Assembly: GCA_032871835.1 (NCBI GenBank)
Contig: CM065297.1
Location: 71,101,253 to 71,165,252 of the forward strand
Source: Dipteronia dyeriana
Taxonomy: Eukaryota; Streptophyta; Magnoliopsida; Sapindales; Sapindaceae
Direction of reading: 5' to 3'
DNA length: 64,000 bases
Below, piece by piece: positions 22,228 to 33,399 of this stretch. The notes beneath the pieces were generated by a model. It did not search any database and was not told where the DNA came from. It saw nothing but the letters and a program-made list of their open reading frames with translations. Made by a program: the position numbers and the translations under genes. How positions within the stretch are numbered: the stretch's first letter is position 1; the number at the start of each line of letters is the position of its first letter.

Positions 22228-22512
22228 GAGTGAATCTACCGCAATGAAGCAAGACAAGTGCGGCTCTGCTGCACTAGAGCTCCAATGGTACCAGAGCAGG
22301 TTTACTTTAGAGGAGCTAGACAGGTGCAACTTTGCTACACTATAGCTCCAACGGTACCGGAGTAAGTCTACTATAAAGAAGCAGAAGAAGCTTAGCTCTA
22401 CTGCACAGGAGCTCTCAATGTACAGGAGCAAATCTACTGTGGAAGAGCCCTCCAGGTGTGAAGCTGATGTAGTGGAGCTCCTCAAGTATATGAGTAGGTT
22501 CATTTCAGATGA
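22228..22512. repeat. 66-bp tandem repeat, four units plus a partial
   Basis: Units start with GAG(T/C) at 22228, 22294, 22360, 22426 and 22492, exactly 66 bp each time, carrying CTAC(T/C) and GAGCTCC(A/T) landmarks. The length is a multiple of three, so one minus-strand frame stays open and reads as a 22-residue repeat (variants of VDLLRYRWSSSAAELHLS). There are no stops within the array on that frame. Confidence 0.88.
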
Positions 22513-22744
22513 GCATCACAGTAGACCGGTTCCACTAGGAGTGCCACGTACCATATTTGTTCCACAACGAACAAAACTATTTAAATGACAAAATGTGCTC
22601 CATATGTGGTTGTATAGGCTGTATATATAGATATCGGGAAAGGACATCATAAATAATGAATAATGAATAATGAATCTATCACCTCAACAGTAGAAAGACG
22701 AGCTTGTATAGACAAAGAAGCCATGTTAGTCAAGTGATCTTCCC
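22513..22744 (-). other. Leader of G0 between PBS and repeats
   Basis: On the minus strand an ATG soon after the PBS (MASLSIQARLSTVEVIDS) opens a short frame that stops in the ATTATTCATTATTC run near 22660. This is unlike the gag start shared by G1-G3. No gag similarity anywhere in G0, suggesting a non-autonomous element. Confidence 0.5.
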
Positions 22745-22761
22745 ACAGACGGCACCAAAAA
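22745..22761 (-). other. Primer-binding site of G0
   Basis: Minus strand CTTTTTGGTGCCGTCTG, matching the G1 site TTTTTGGCGCCGTCTGTGGG with one change. It fixes the orientation of G0: LTR to the right, interior to the left. Confidence 0.8.
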
Positions 22762-22967
22762 GTGTTGACCGAAATTCACTCTAGGTGAGGAATCTCAGTT
22801 AGCACTATCAACCCACTACCCGATAGACTGCAAGGGGTAGGTACCTCGTACCTTGGTGATTATGTACGAATATGGAGTATGATGCAGTAGGTAGGAAACA
22901 AGTCATCCCACTCATCGCGCTTCATGCATAAGGAGGAGACATGGTGTTTGAGGTTCCCTTGCTGGTG

Positions 22968-23115
22968 TCCGGTCCTGGTCTCTGGTCCATGGTCCTGGTC
23001 CCGGTCGTGGTCCTCGGTTCATGGTCTTAGTCCCGGGTCCATGGTCCTGGTCTTGGTCCTCGATCCTGGTACCTGGTCTCGGTACATGGTTTCGGTACCT
23101 GATTTTTGTACCTGA
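22968..23115. repeat. Degenerate GGTCCTGGTC repeat in G0 LTR
   Basis: About a dozen variants of GG(T/C)(C/A)C(T/A)(G/T)GT of 6-13 bases, drifting to GGTACCTGGTCTC on the right. Low-complexity DNA; the Trp/Ser/Val-rich + strand ORF through it is not a gene. Confidence 0.75.
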
Positions 23116-23779
23116 TCTCCTTTTTAAGAGTCCTCGAACTAAATAGCAAGCAAGAAGGTAGGATCACCACTCCTCGGTAGTTTCTTGGCCCATATAGAAA
23201 GCAAGAAGGAAGGATTGGTACATCTGACTAATATATCTATGGTTGTGAATGATAGGACCTCCCGTTAGCGACTCGCCTCTTGGTACTTTCGGTCGTGGCC
23301 GAGACCTATCTTGGTTCTCCTAAATTCTTTAGAGTGGTAACTCAACATGCAAATTGGTGGCTAGGACCATCGAGGTTAGAGACTAACTAACATTCAAACA
23401 CACATGCATTATACAGGAGATAGATGAGAGAAAGACATGACTTTTGGTATAGATGGACTGATCAAGGGGGAAAAAGCATCACGAGTGATCATAATCCCTT
23501 AGGCAGTATCCAGAGGAAAGAAAATAACCCTTCCATGTATACATATCAAAGAGTGCTTCTGGGAGCTTACAGAAATGGTGAAATAGTACAATGTAGACGC
23601 TTTTGAGAGCTTACAATCGAAATCGATTACAAATCGATAATATTTTCTATGTAGAATTGTCAAATCTTGGATCAGCTTTGAGCTCTCATTATTGCGTGTA
23701 TTTTGGCCTTTATGGATCAGATATGTGATGGGGGTCAGGCATCGAATCATGCCTCCTCTTCTTGGAGAGAGCTTTGTCA

Positions 23780-23787
23780 TATTTATA
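23780..23787 (-). promoter_or_regulatory. TATA box candidate in G0 LTR
   Basis: TATAAATA on the minus strand. Similar boxes occur in LTR1 (25983-25990), LTR2 (36320-36327) and LTR3 (62202-62209). Confidence 0.45.
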
Positions 23788-23892
23788 GGTTCCAATTGCT
23801 TATTGCCCACTCTGTCAATTCACAATCAAAAGAACACTGATTTGGTATTCATTGAGTTGACTCATTGCTGACGTTGTTGATGTCTATTACAG

Positions 23893-24140
23893 AGTTGACT
23901 GATCATTAATACGGTTGATCTCCTCCATTAATAGGGTTGACTGTTTCCATTAATAGGGTTGACAATCTTCATTAATAGGGTTGACAATCTCCATTAATAG
24001 GGTTTACTATCTCCATTAATGGGGTTGACTGATCATTAATGGTGTTGTGAAAGACCATTAAAAAGTTGACCGATTTTCATTAATGGAGTTGATTATCTCT
24101 ATCAATTAGGGTTGACTTTCTCTATTAGTAGCGTTGTAGA
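23893..24140. repeat. 22-bp tandem repeat in G0 LTR
   Basis: About eleven copies of GTTGAC(A/T)(A/G)TCTCCATTAATAGG with drift. Starts fall at about 23893, 23915, 23937, 23959, 23981, 24003, 24024 and so on. This is absent from the other G LTRs in the window. Confidence 0.88.
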
Positions 24141-24459
24141 TGGCCAGACAAGTCGACATTCTATTCTTTGTTGCTGGAGAAGAACGATGGTTATGACTAT
24201 GTATTCTGGTGACGAGGTACCTTACTATACCGGTCTGCTTTTGTTGGCCTTGTTCTGGTAGGCTGATACTTTCCTTATACCATTATTCTTACTAGAAAAA
24301 TAGAATACGTACCCCATATGGGTCTCAAAGTGGTGTCACTGTACTCGGGTACCGGACTTGTGTTGTGGTACCTAGGTTCCTGGCAGGAGGTACTGTGGTA
24401 CCTAGGTACCAGGTAGGAGGTCTAGTGGTACCGGTTATGCTTGATAACTGATAGTATGT

Positions 24460-24487
24460 GGGAGGTGGGAGGTGGGAGGTGGGAGGT
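24460..24487 (+). repeat. (GGGAGGT)4, possible G-quadruplex
   Basis: Four perfect 7-base units. The runs of three Gs with short loops meet the usual quadruplex pattern on the + strand, opposite to the G0 transcript. Confidence 0.85.
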
Positions 24488-24633
24488 GGTGCTGACTTCT
24501 TATCCGTCCATGGTATCAAATATCTCCGGTATCTAGGTACCGGTTCCTATCTAGATTCTCCCAAGTAGTCCTTACCATGTACTAGGCAAATGAAAATTCT
24601 TCATCGGACCCTAGCAAAAAATGGATGTTAACA

Positions 24634-25334
24634 AATATATAATCAACTTATTTCATAATTTGCCCCTCAAATAATCATCTTTTAAGAAGTTGATTGGGGG
24701 TAGCTTTTGGAAGTTGATTATGGGAGAAGTTGGATTCTTATCATTGGAATGTCTATAATACCCCTTCAATTTTAATATAAAGACAATTAATAAACTTTTA
24801 GTTAATAGTGATAATATTTGCATCAATAATAATTAAAAAAATTGAAAAATTAAAAATTTTGAATATTCATTAAAACCCCTATAAAATAATATCGTTTGGA
24901 ACGAGGAAAATTATTATTTTAAAGGGGTTATTTATTTATCGATAAATGAATAATTTATTAACTTATCGATAAATGAATATTTATTAATTTAAAAAGATTT
25001 TTCTGTTTTTACTACTTTTTTTAATGTTTTATGTTTTTACTTGTACATGTATTATACAACTTTTTGACCAAGATACATATGTATGTAGAAGTTAATAAAT
25101 ACTTACATATGTATATACATAAACATTAATAAGAGCATATATACAATGTCAAAAAATTAATGTACATTCATAAAAGTAGATACATAAAATCAATGAGTAC
25201 ATGCTAACATGCATACAATGCCAAAACTGAAAGTACTAAAAATTCATTATCGATGTCGTTTATACTCTAGCATCTTGGAGGGCTACGGGGCAGGAGAAAC
25301 GAATCTTGAAAATTTTAACATATCGAATGCTATG
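24634..25334. other. AT-rich spacer between G0 and G1
   Basis: A 701-bp stretch that matches none of the element families here. It holds a 27-bp-spaced duplication (TTATCGATAAATGAATA at 24936 and 24963) and no credible ORF. It may be older host intergenic DNA or a decayed small transposon. Confidence 0.5.
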
Positions 25335-26360
25335 TGTTAAAAACAATTTTTGGCAAAGGGTCAAAGGGTTAAAAGGTCAAAGGCATCTCCACACACTGGA
25401 TGGGTACTTGATGTAATGGATTACCTCGAAGTACCAGGTCTAGCACAACCTAGTTGTAGGAGCAAGATGAAGCTCTTATACCCTTCTAGGCCACCCAACT
25501 GGTACACAAGTACCCCGATAATGACCTGTTACCTTGTCGAGGTATGAGTCCTACCTTTTCGACAGGAAGGAGGATGCACATAAAGCTCTTAGAAGATGGT
25601 AAAGCTCCAACGAAATCAACCAAGCACCTTGCCATCACGATCGATCAAGCGTCTCACTATAAAAATGGTACCTCGGGGTACCTCGCTAGCAAAATTGTAC
25701 TACGAGGTACCTTGCCACATCACCATGTCGATACTTTGAGGTATCTTACCACTAACAGATGGAATAAAAATTATTCTCCAAACTGTAAACAAGCTCCACA
25801 AACGCACAGCTATAATAACAGAGTTCCAAAAAGAAACAAACACATTTCCCGCCAATATTTCTTCTGCCAGCTGATTCTCCAGGGTCAACCACATTGAATA
25901 GAATATCCTACCAAATGGGGAAAGAAGATCAATCCAGTGATCTTTGACTTGTATGCTAAGGAAAAACCCTAGAGACTTCGTGTATAAATATAGGGATAAT
26001 ATTGACTGGAAAAGGGAAACGAAAAAGAGGAAAAAACCAAGATCCTGAAACCTTAAGAGCTATTGCTTGATTCCATAGTCAGTGTCAAGCTTAGCCATCA
26101 ACATAGTCTGTTTGGTCCACTTATCGATATGTACGCATTCGCCACCTCCAATTAGGTAGAGAGAGAAATGATAGACAGAGTAATTCCAGTCACTTGTACA
26201 CCTCGAATTATTGAATAAAATAAACATCATTCAGTTTGTTGTCATTTCTTGTCGTATTTCACCTAATATTACACTTGTAACCCTGATCGCGATCTACCTA
26301 GGTTGTGGTCCTGAGGGTGTTAGCCGAAATTCCACACCTAGAGCAATTTTTTGGTTAAAA
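25335..26360 (+). repeat. LTR1, 5' LTR of G1
   Basis: TGTTAAAAACAATTTTTGGC at the start; the end TTTTTTGGTTAAAA was probably ...TTAACA. It aligns with LTR2 across most of its length, for example GATTCTCCAGG and GGTACCTCG landmarks. No gene. Confidence 0.8.
25983..25990 (+). promoter_or_regulatory. TATA box candidate in LTR1
   Basis: TATAAATA within CTTCGTGTATAAATATAGGG, a context kept in LTR2 (CTTCATGTATAAGTATAGGG), so likely the element promoter. Confidence 0.5.
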
Positions 26361-26362
26361 CT

Positions 26363-26381
26363 TTTTGGCGCCGTCTGTGGG
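26363..26381 (+). other. Primer-binding site of G1
   Basis: TTTTGGCGCCGTCTGTGGG immediately after the LTR end, the form common in plant Tat-like Gypsy elements. Confidence 0.85.
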
Positions 26382-26441
26382 AAGATTCCATACTTTTTTT
26401 TTAATTCACATGTTTGAGTTTTTTACAAATATAGTAGACCC

Positions 26442-28400
26442 ATGAGACTTTGATATTCCCAGGGGCAGCCCGAGGCATCAGGGCACCAATCCGCAGCCTC
26501 CACCCGGAGGGCTCAAGGAAAGGGAACGAGATCGAAACATCAAAATCTAGCTCCAGCACTGACTGGTACTGCGTAAGCTCCAGTTCCCCCTATGATAGGC
26601 CATGTCGTGATAGAACAACAAACTGTGGCTTTCGTAGAAAGTGTTCGCCTACAGTTGGTTGTAGAGGGAATTACCCCTCAACCAGTAAAACCTAGCGCCC
26701 GCGAGTATCCTAATAGATCGGAAGCTAGGACGACCACTTTCGACCAGTTAGGGCCACCACCACTATTACCAATCCATGACAAGTTAGGGCCTCTGCACTC
26801 TGTTCGAGATCGGTTAGGGTCCATGCCCCAAGATCCGTGTAGGCCGACCAGTTACCAACCCCGACAGGTGAAATTAGTTGTCGACATCTGCCACTAGAAG
26901 GGAACCTTGAGCCAATGTCGGTGGTAGCAAGAGAAGCGCCCAGGAAAATCCTCCTCAATTGGATAACCAGAGCGAGGTCCCTATTTCATCAGAGGAATAA
27001 GACGACAAAGACTCTGAGGTCGAATCTAAGAATGCTGGGAACAAGCTCCTATGAGATCAGCTAGATCAGATGCATATAGAGATCCAGGAGTTGAGGAGGG
27101 GCAAGCAAAAGGGGAACCGTAATGACCCCTTGGGCGAGATGAATGCCCCATTCTTCCGGAGGATTAAGGAAGCAGAACTCGTACTGAAATTCAAAATACT
27201 AGCTGACAATTTTTCTAGCATTGAGGATCCCTTCAGTCATCTAGAGAGATATGTCTAGATAGAGGTCCAAAATGCAACCAGGGTAACTATGTGGAGGATG
27301 TTTCCAACCACGCTGATCGACTTTGTAAAGACATGGTTCAGAAAGTTACCCGTAGGAAGTGTGGACAAACTAAACTGTCTAACAATTTCTGCTCACAGTT
27401 TTAGGGAGCCAAGCCATGACCAAAATACCCGATCCACCTACAGTATGTAATCCAAGAGCGGGGTGAAACGCTTCGATCTTACTTGCAGAAATTCCACAAG
27501 GAGTTGGTCCAGATGAGGGTCTTCGTTGAGAAGGAGACCCTAGCCAACTTCAGTAGAAACTTTTGGGTAAAAAGACTGTTCTGGTCTTTCGCCAAGCGTT
27601 CACCAGAGACGTATTAAGAGGCTTACGATAGGGCCCTAGAGTAGATAGGGATGGATGAGCAACTCGGCGTCAAGATCGAGCATGATGACCTGAGAACTTC
27701 CAAGCGCCAAAAGAAAGAGGCGCCCAAGCCTACACTGGTGTAGAAAAATAAAAGTGGACCTCCCAACCAGTCAACATATCGGTCCCTACCTCCCCAGCCA
27801 CATAGAGAGCGGTACCTAGCAATACGGACTCCATCCTGAGCATCACTTTCATAAAGAGTAGTAGCCCCTAAGACTCAAGACGAGAGGGGTTACATTTATT
27901 GCACGTCGCTGAACGTTTCCCGCGAGGCGATCTACTCACGACAAACGACTACTTAGAAAATGTAGTCCCATGAAGGCACCAGCTGACACGAGGAACCGAT
28001 ATAAATACTATGAATTCTATGAGGATGTGGGGCACAACACCTCAGAGTGCTTCAGCTTGCTTAACCAGATCGAAGCACTAGTGAGTGGTGGTTGTTTGGT
28101 GGAATTCTTACAGTAGGTCTGAGATATCATCCACACAAGCAATGAAGTACAGATCAAGATCTGAGAAGATAAAGAGAAAAGAAGAGGAAAACAGAAGGAC
28201 CTGATGCAGCAAATCCAGGTCATACACACCATTAGTGGAAGACCCACCCTAGTTGGTACCTCCAACAATTCCAGAAAGAACCATGCTAGAAAGATCCCTC
28301 GGATTGAAGAGGGACGAGATATCTTTAAGGTAGATCAAACCTTAGCAAGAACCTCCTAATCAACCCAGATCATTTTTACTGAAGCAGATGTATATAACAT
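26442..28400 (+). pseudogene. Broken gag of G1
   Basis: The start ATGAGACTT at 26442 matches the ATG contexts of G2 (36792) and G3 (62662), each followed by a QPE.SG-like stretch. The readable pieces: 26592-26897; the capsid-like segment at 27070-27258 with DPLGEMNAPFFRRI and DPFSHLERYV, followed in another piece by MFPTTLIDFVKTWFRKL. Near 28000 a nucleocapsid-like KYYEFYEDVGHNTSECF stands where G2 has KYCDFHKDVFHNTSE, so two zinc-binding positions have become Tyr here. More than ten stops. Confidence 0.8.
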
Positions 28401-28880
28401 CATGCAACAACACGATAATCTATAGTGGTCACGGTACAGATCGCCAATAGCCTGGTCAACATTGATATGGGTAGCAACGTGGATAACATTTTCAAGGACA
28501 CCCTAGAAAAACTTGACCTGAATCAGTGGTGTTACAACAGTTGCACCACCCCTCTATATGGCTTTACTGGGATTCAATTGTACCAGTGGGATTCAAAATT
28601 CTACCGGTAATCATCGAGATTGCACCCCTCCAGCAGAGCTTGATGACGAACTTTGTTATGGTGGACACCTCGTTAGTTTATAACGCTATCATTGGGAGAC
28701 TCTTCCTATCAGCTCTCAAATGGGTGATATCCGTCTGTAATAATGTCCTAAAATTCTCGGTGGGAAGCAAGGTAGGCAAGGTACGCGGCGACCAACAGGC
28801 AACCCTTAAATGCTACGCCATGTCGACCAACCCAGCGGCCTTGGCCATACAATTTTCACAGATATCGATTATACAATAGT
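28401..28880 (+). pseudogene. Broken aspartic protease of G1
   Basis: VNIDMGSNVDNIFKDTLEKL (28455-28515) is a retropepsin active site with Met replacing Thr of D-T-G. After a frameshift near 28560 the frame 28526-28879 carries YNAIIGRLFLSALKW, the flap and C-terminal pattern of Tat proteases, and ends KVRGDQQATLKCYA. It would have cut the polyprotein. Confidence 0.8.
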
Positions 28881-28936
28881 AGAAACCATCAAAGCAGGAT
28901 CTCGATACTCTGGATATCACGGGGGAGGCAGGAGTA

Positions 28937-30330
28937 GTGGTAGAAGAGCCTAAATCAGAGATTCTACTAGACGAAAATATTAAAGGTATTGATAGAGGAT
29001 GGTCTAGTGGTTACCCTGTCGACACTCTAGAAGAAGTACCAATCATAGAGGGTGATCCCTTTAAGGTAGTTAAGGCTAGAACCATATTGGAAGCTGGGGT
29101 AAATGAAGGATTGATTAGGTTCCTCAAAGAATATACTGTCATCTTTGGTTGGAACCATGATGAAATTCCCAGGATTCCTATCTCCCTAGCCACTCATTGA
29201 TTGGCAATCGACCCCACCTACAAACCAATTAGGCAGAAGAGGAGACACTTCAATGCTGAAAGAAACGTCGCAATGTAGATGGGTGTCAAAAAATTATTGA
29301 AAGCAGGATTCATCCAGGAATCTTGATACCCGGAATGGATTGCCAATGTGGTCATGGTCACCAAGGTGAACGGGAAGTGGCAAATGTGCGTGGATTATAC
29401 AGATCTCAACCGCTCATGCCCGAAAGATAGTTTCCCTTTACCAAAAATCAGCTAGTCGGTGGACTCCACAACAAGGAATAAGGTCTTAAGCTTCATGGAT
29501 GCATTCTCGAGGTATATTCAGATCATGATGCACCCCATAGACCAAAACAAGGCTAGCTTCATCACCGGGTGAGGCCTTTACTGTTACAAGGTCATGCCCT
29601 TTGGTCTTAAGAATGCAGGGGCCACCTACCAGTGGTTCGTGCCAGAAATAGGAAGGATGATGGAGATATATATCAATGATGTGATCACCAAATCCCAAGT
29701 GGCTGAGCAACACCATAACTACCTCCGTTGAACCTTCCAAATCATTAGAGACAATCAGATGAGGTTGAACCCTGCTACGTGTGTCTTCAGGGTAACTACA
29801 TGGAAGTTCCTAGGTTTCATGGTCCATAAAAGAGGCATTAAAGTAAACCCCACGAAGATAAAAGCCATCCTAGACCTGGAATCCCCCAGCTCCCTTAAAC
29901 AGGTACAAGAATTGACCGGTCGAGTAGCAACGCTTTACAACTTCATATCATGATCGACCGACAAGTGCCTCCCTTTCTTCAAAGTAATCGAATAGGGGGA
30001 AAACCTGATGTGAAACCAAGACAGTGAGCACGAATTCCAGGCACTAAAGAAGTACCTAGCCAGCCCGTCGTTGCTAGTCAAATCGGTACCTAAGGAGTAG
30101 TTGCAGATCTACCTAGCAGTATTTGAGACAACGTTAAGTGGAGCTTTGGTTAAAGAATACGGAGATGGGGTTTAACGGCCCATTTACTATGTAAGCCATG
30201 CTTTGACTAAGCCAGAGTGGAATTACACCCTCATAAAGAAGCTCGCTTACGCCTTGGTGACCTCGGTAAGGAAGCTTCGCCCGTATTTCCAGGCTTACAC
30301 GATCCAGAAGTAACTAATCAACCTCTCTGT
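28937..30330 (+). pseudogene. Broken reverse transcriptase and RNase H of G1
   Basis: The open start (28937-29200) includes EVPIIEGDPFKVVKART and FGWNHDEIPRI. The RT core follows with stops: FNAERNVAM, KAGFIQE, NVVMVTKVNGKWQMCVDYTD, FSRYIQIMMHPIDQNKASF, VMPFGLKNAGATYQ. The catalytic YxDD reads YIND, so the first Asp is Asn. QVQELTGRVATLYNFIS marks the connection, and RPIYYVSHALTKPEWNYT and KLRPYFQAYTI the RNase H. At least ten stops. Confidence 0.85.
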
Positions 30331-30399
30331 CAGTTTTTACAAAGGATGGACATATCCAGAAGGTTAGTTCTCTAGGCTCTCTATCAACAGCTCAGGAAC

Positions 30400-30900
30400 T
30401 AGCCAGCTAGTCGAGAAATCTGGATACTTTTCACTGATGGAGCATCATGTCAAGTAGGCAGCGGAGCAAGCATCGTCCTGATTGATCCGGATAAAACCAA
30501 ATTCTACCATTGTTTTTGTTTTGAGTTCAAGGCCACCAACAATGAAGTAGAGTGTGAAGCCCTCCTAGTTGGTATGAGAGCAGCTGTTGAACTGGGGGCT
30601 GACTACCTCTACATAAAGAGCGATTCCCAGCTTATCGTCAACCAGGTCACCGGGTTATACCAGGTAATTAGCGACAACACGACAACTTACCTCAAGCTGG
30701 TCCAGCAGCTCAAGACCTGTTTCAAGGGGTTTAAGATAGAGTAGATTCCTCACTAAGGAAATCCTAGAGTAGACGTATTGGCCAAGATAACTGCTAACGG
30801 GGGTCATACCTTGCTCAAAGGAATACCAATCCAAGTAATCAGCCCGTCCAACATACTGGCAGGAAAAGAAGTTAACCCAGTTGATCGACTGTCATTCTAG
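30400..30900 (+). pseudogene. Additional archaeal-type RNase H of G1
   Basis: Reads LFTDGASCQVGSGASIVLI, then FEFKATNNEVECEALLVGM and YIKSDSQLIVNQVTGLY. The DGA...GSGA and NN..E.EAL and SDSQL motifs are typical of the second, archaeal-type RNase H that Tat elements acquired. The catalytic Asp, Glu and Asp all appear to be present. It is open over about 100 residues before stops begin near 30740. Confidence 0.82.
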
Positions 30901-31039
30901 ATGAATCCAATAGCAACATTTCTTTGAGAAAGAAAGCTCCCAGGGAACCTAGAACAAGCTCGAAAGCTCAAAAGGGCCTCAGTCCATTACTACTTGGTAG
31001 ATGGATACCTCTAACGCAGAGGAAGGTCCCTCCTTCTAC

Positions 31040-32115
31040 TCCGGTGCTTACATCTTGATGATGTCAGTTAGATTCGAACGAGTACGGGAACCATACCAGA
31101 GGAGAAACACTAGCATACTAGGTGCTTCGTAGGAGTTAATATTGGCTAACCATCCAACAGGATGCAAGGAAGTTTGTGCAGTCGTGTGGACCGTGCTAGA
31201 AATCGTCTAACTTAAGCCATGTACCCTCAGAGCTTCTCTTCTCAATTAGATTGCCTTATCTATTTGCCATCTAGGGAATCAACATGATCGGGCCTCTCTC
31301 TACTGCTTCCGGTCATGTTAAGCGTGCTATAATTACAGTCGATTACTTCATCCGGTGGGTGGAAGCAGGACCACTTTCCCAAATTACAGAAGGGAACACA
31401 ACAAAATTCTTCAAGACTAACGTGATCTGTAGGTTTGGTACCCCAATGATCATCATTACTGATATTGGCAAGCAGCTCGATAATGCGCGATTCAGAGACT
31501 TCTGTGAATGCGTAGGAGTTGACCTCCACCTTGTATCGGTAGCTTATCCCGAAACCAATGGGCTGGTAGAAGCCACCAATAAAACCATCAAGAAGCTCTT
31601 AAAGAAGAAGCTATAATTGAAAAATGGCAAGTGGGCAAAAGAGCTTCCCTAGGTACTCTGGGCTTACCGAACCACCAAGAGAACCGCGACCGGGGAAACA
31701 CTCTACTCCTTAGCTTTTAGGGTGGAAGCAGTCCTATCCATCGAGCACAAACTGGCCTCATTCAGGGTTCAACATTTCGAGGTAGAAAGCAATGAGGTCA
31801 AGCTTAGGGCTAAGCAAGATCTTCTAAAGGAAAAGCAAGACAAGACGAGAGAGAGTCATAGTCTATCAGAGCCGAATTGCGAGGTACTTCAATAGGAAGG
31901 TCAGAGCTCACAGCTTTAAGGAAGGAGACCTAGTACTCCGGAACGTGACCCATAACACTAGAGTCCTGTCGGACGGTGTGCTAGGCCTCAATTTGGAAGG
32001 CTCCTATTTGGTGAAAGTAGCAGTCCGAAGCAGAGCCTATAAGCTCGAAGACATGGATGGGCGACCGATAAACCACACCTCAAAAGCAAACCATTTGAAA
32101 AGGTTTTACCCATAG
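31040..32115 (+). pseudogene. Broken integrase of G1
   Basis: The core is open at 31284-31616: MIGPLSTASGHVKRAIITVD, TPMIIITDIGKQLDNARF and ETNGLVEATNKTIKKLLKKK. The second Asp (TDIG) and the Glu (LVEATN) of the DDE triad are present; the first Asp position reads GINMIGPL, so it is Asn. The zinc domain upstream (about 31080-31200) is shredded. The C-terminal part is visible as LKEKQDK (31830) and the last residues near SKANHLKRFYP (32090), where a stop follows. Confidence 0.82.
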
Positions 32116-33394
32116 ACAGAGGGCTCCCAAGTTAACTAGGTCTATCTAGGTATCAACATTAGCAACTCATGAATAATTTCTACTTTCAGTTGATCGTCAT
32201 TAAAGTCTCTATTTTGATTCTCCACCCACATTCTATTTATGTTTTCACCAATAGAAATTAGCCATGATCGCCATAAACCGGAAAGGCCATATGGCAACCT
32301 CGATGCCTTTGTCGGGCACCACCCCCAAGAAAGGTCTAAGTGTAAGCGTATAGTTGCCAGCTAGATCTCGAGACTAGGATAGCTAGATAGCGATCCTAAT
32401 GCCCTCGGTTGAGCGACCCCTCCAGGAAGGATCTGAGTGGAAGTGCATAGTTGCTAGCCAGATCACAGGACCAGGATAGCCAAAATAACGATTTTGATGC
32501 CTTGGTTAGGCTATTAACCTCAAGAAGGATCTAGGTGTAAGAGCATAGTTACCCGCTAGATCAAGATCATCATGGAATGTTACCCCTTTGGTACAGGGAC
32601 GAAATGTGCCCGAATCAGTTCGACCAATTTTGCCTAACAACCGAAATTCCTAAAAGTAAGGGTACATGGTACCTCGATTCTCCTGAAAAAGAAAATCAAG
32701 CATGGTTGAAGGTCTCATGAGGACAACCTCGACCAAGTACCTCAGCAACTTGGTACAAGTCGTCGATTTAATCCTTTTTATTTCTTCACCTATTTTTCAA
32801 GTTGTTTTGTGTTATCAGGGTTCATTTGAACCAGGCAGGCATTAGGGATTTGATGTAATGGCAATAAACACCTCAATCAAGTTATCAACTGAGCTCTAGG
32901 GTGTTACGACAATGGGATTTCCCTGGTACCCAAGAACTTGCTACATATCATTTCACCTAAGTCAAAATACGAGGATGGTCCAAGACATGGGTGCAGCATC
33001 CTGGGAAGACGCCTCAAACAGAGAACTTTACGTAATGTAATTTACAGGATTAAAACTTGGCTAAGTAGCTTGAGCTAGATCTAGTCACCTGCTCTACTTG
33101 ACTCTTGGTATTTGGCAGGTTTTTATGCTTTTCCTTACTAGATTTACTAAGTCAGCTATATCTCATGGAATGCTTTACGATCAAGCTAAAAGATAAGGGG
33201 AGACGCATTAAACCAAGACGTAGATCAACCAGAGAAAAAAAACTATTTTAATCAATCCAAAGCAGGGAGCCCATCTTCTACTTCTAGGCTACAGACCAAA
33301 AAATAAAATAAAATCTGATGACATGATAGTTGTTTTCTACTTCCTAATCAAACAGGGTGCCCACCCATATTTTTGGGCAACAAAAAGAAAGATA
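32116..33394 (+). repeat. 3' noncoding region of G1 with subrepeats
   Basis: Subrepeats of about 98 bp at 32285-32580 (GATGCCTTTGTCGGGCACC and variants near 32304, 32398 and 32497), then sequence colinear with G2 at 45790-46600, including CCTCGACCAAGTACCTCA and AGGGAGCCCATC. No ORF conserved between the copies on the + strand. Confidence 0.7.
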
Positions 33395-33399
33395 AAGAG
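33395..33399. other. Target-site duplication of E, left copy
   Basis: AAGAG, identical to 34985-34989. Confidence 0.75.

Larger units (their letters stand above)
22763..24633 (-). repeat. 5' LTR of Gypsy element G0
   Basis: Read on minus it starts TGTTAACATCCATTTTTTGC (like LTR1 TGTTAAAAACAATTTTTGGC) and ends ATTTCGGTCAACA beside the PBS. Its end carries the family block GAGATTCCTCACCTAGAGTG. At 1871 bp it is longer than LTR1 (1026 bp), mostly because of three internal minisatellites. Confidence 0.8.

Noticed and set aside
21889..22503. 204-residue minus-strand ORF as a gene
   Set aside because: It runs through the 66-bp and about 150-bp repeat arrays and shows no known domain; treated as repeats, with the open 66-bp frame noted separately.
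22924..23115. Trp/Ser/Val-rich + strand ORF
   Set aside because: Low-complexity reading of GGTCCTGGTC repeats.
22228..24140. CRISPR array
   Set aside because: Units adjoin each other with no spacers, drift like minisatellites, and the setting is plant retrotransposon DNA.
24325..24519. Pro/Thr-rich minus-strand ORF
   Set aside because: Read through (GGGAGGT)n and GGTACC repeats in the G0 LTR.
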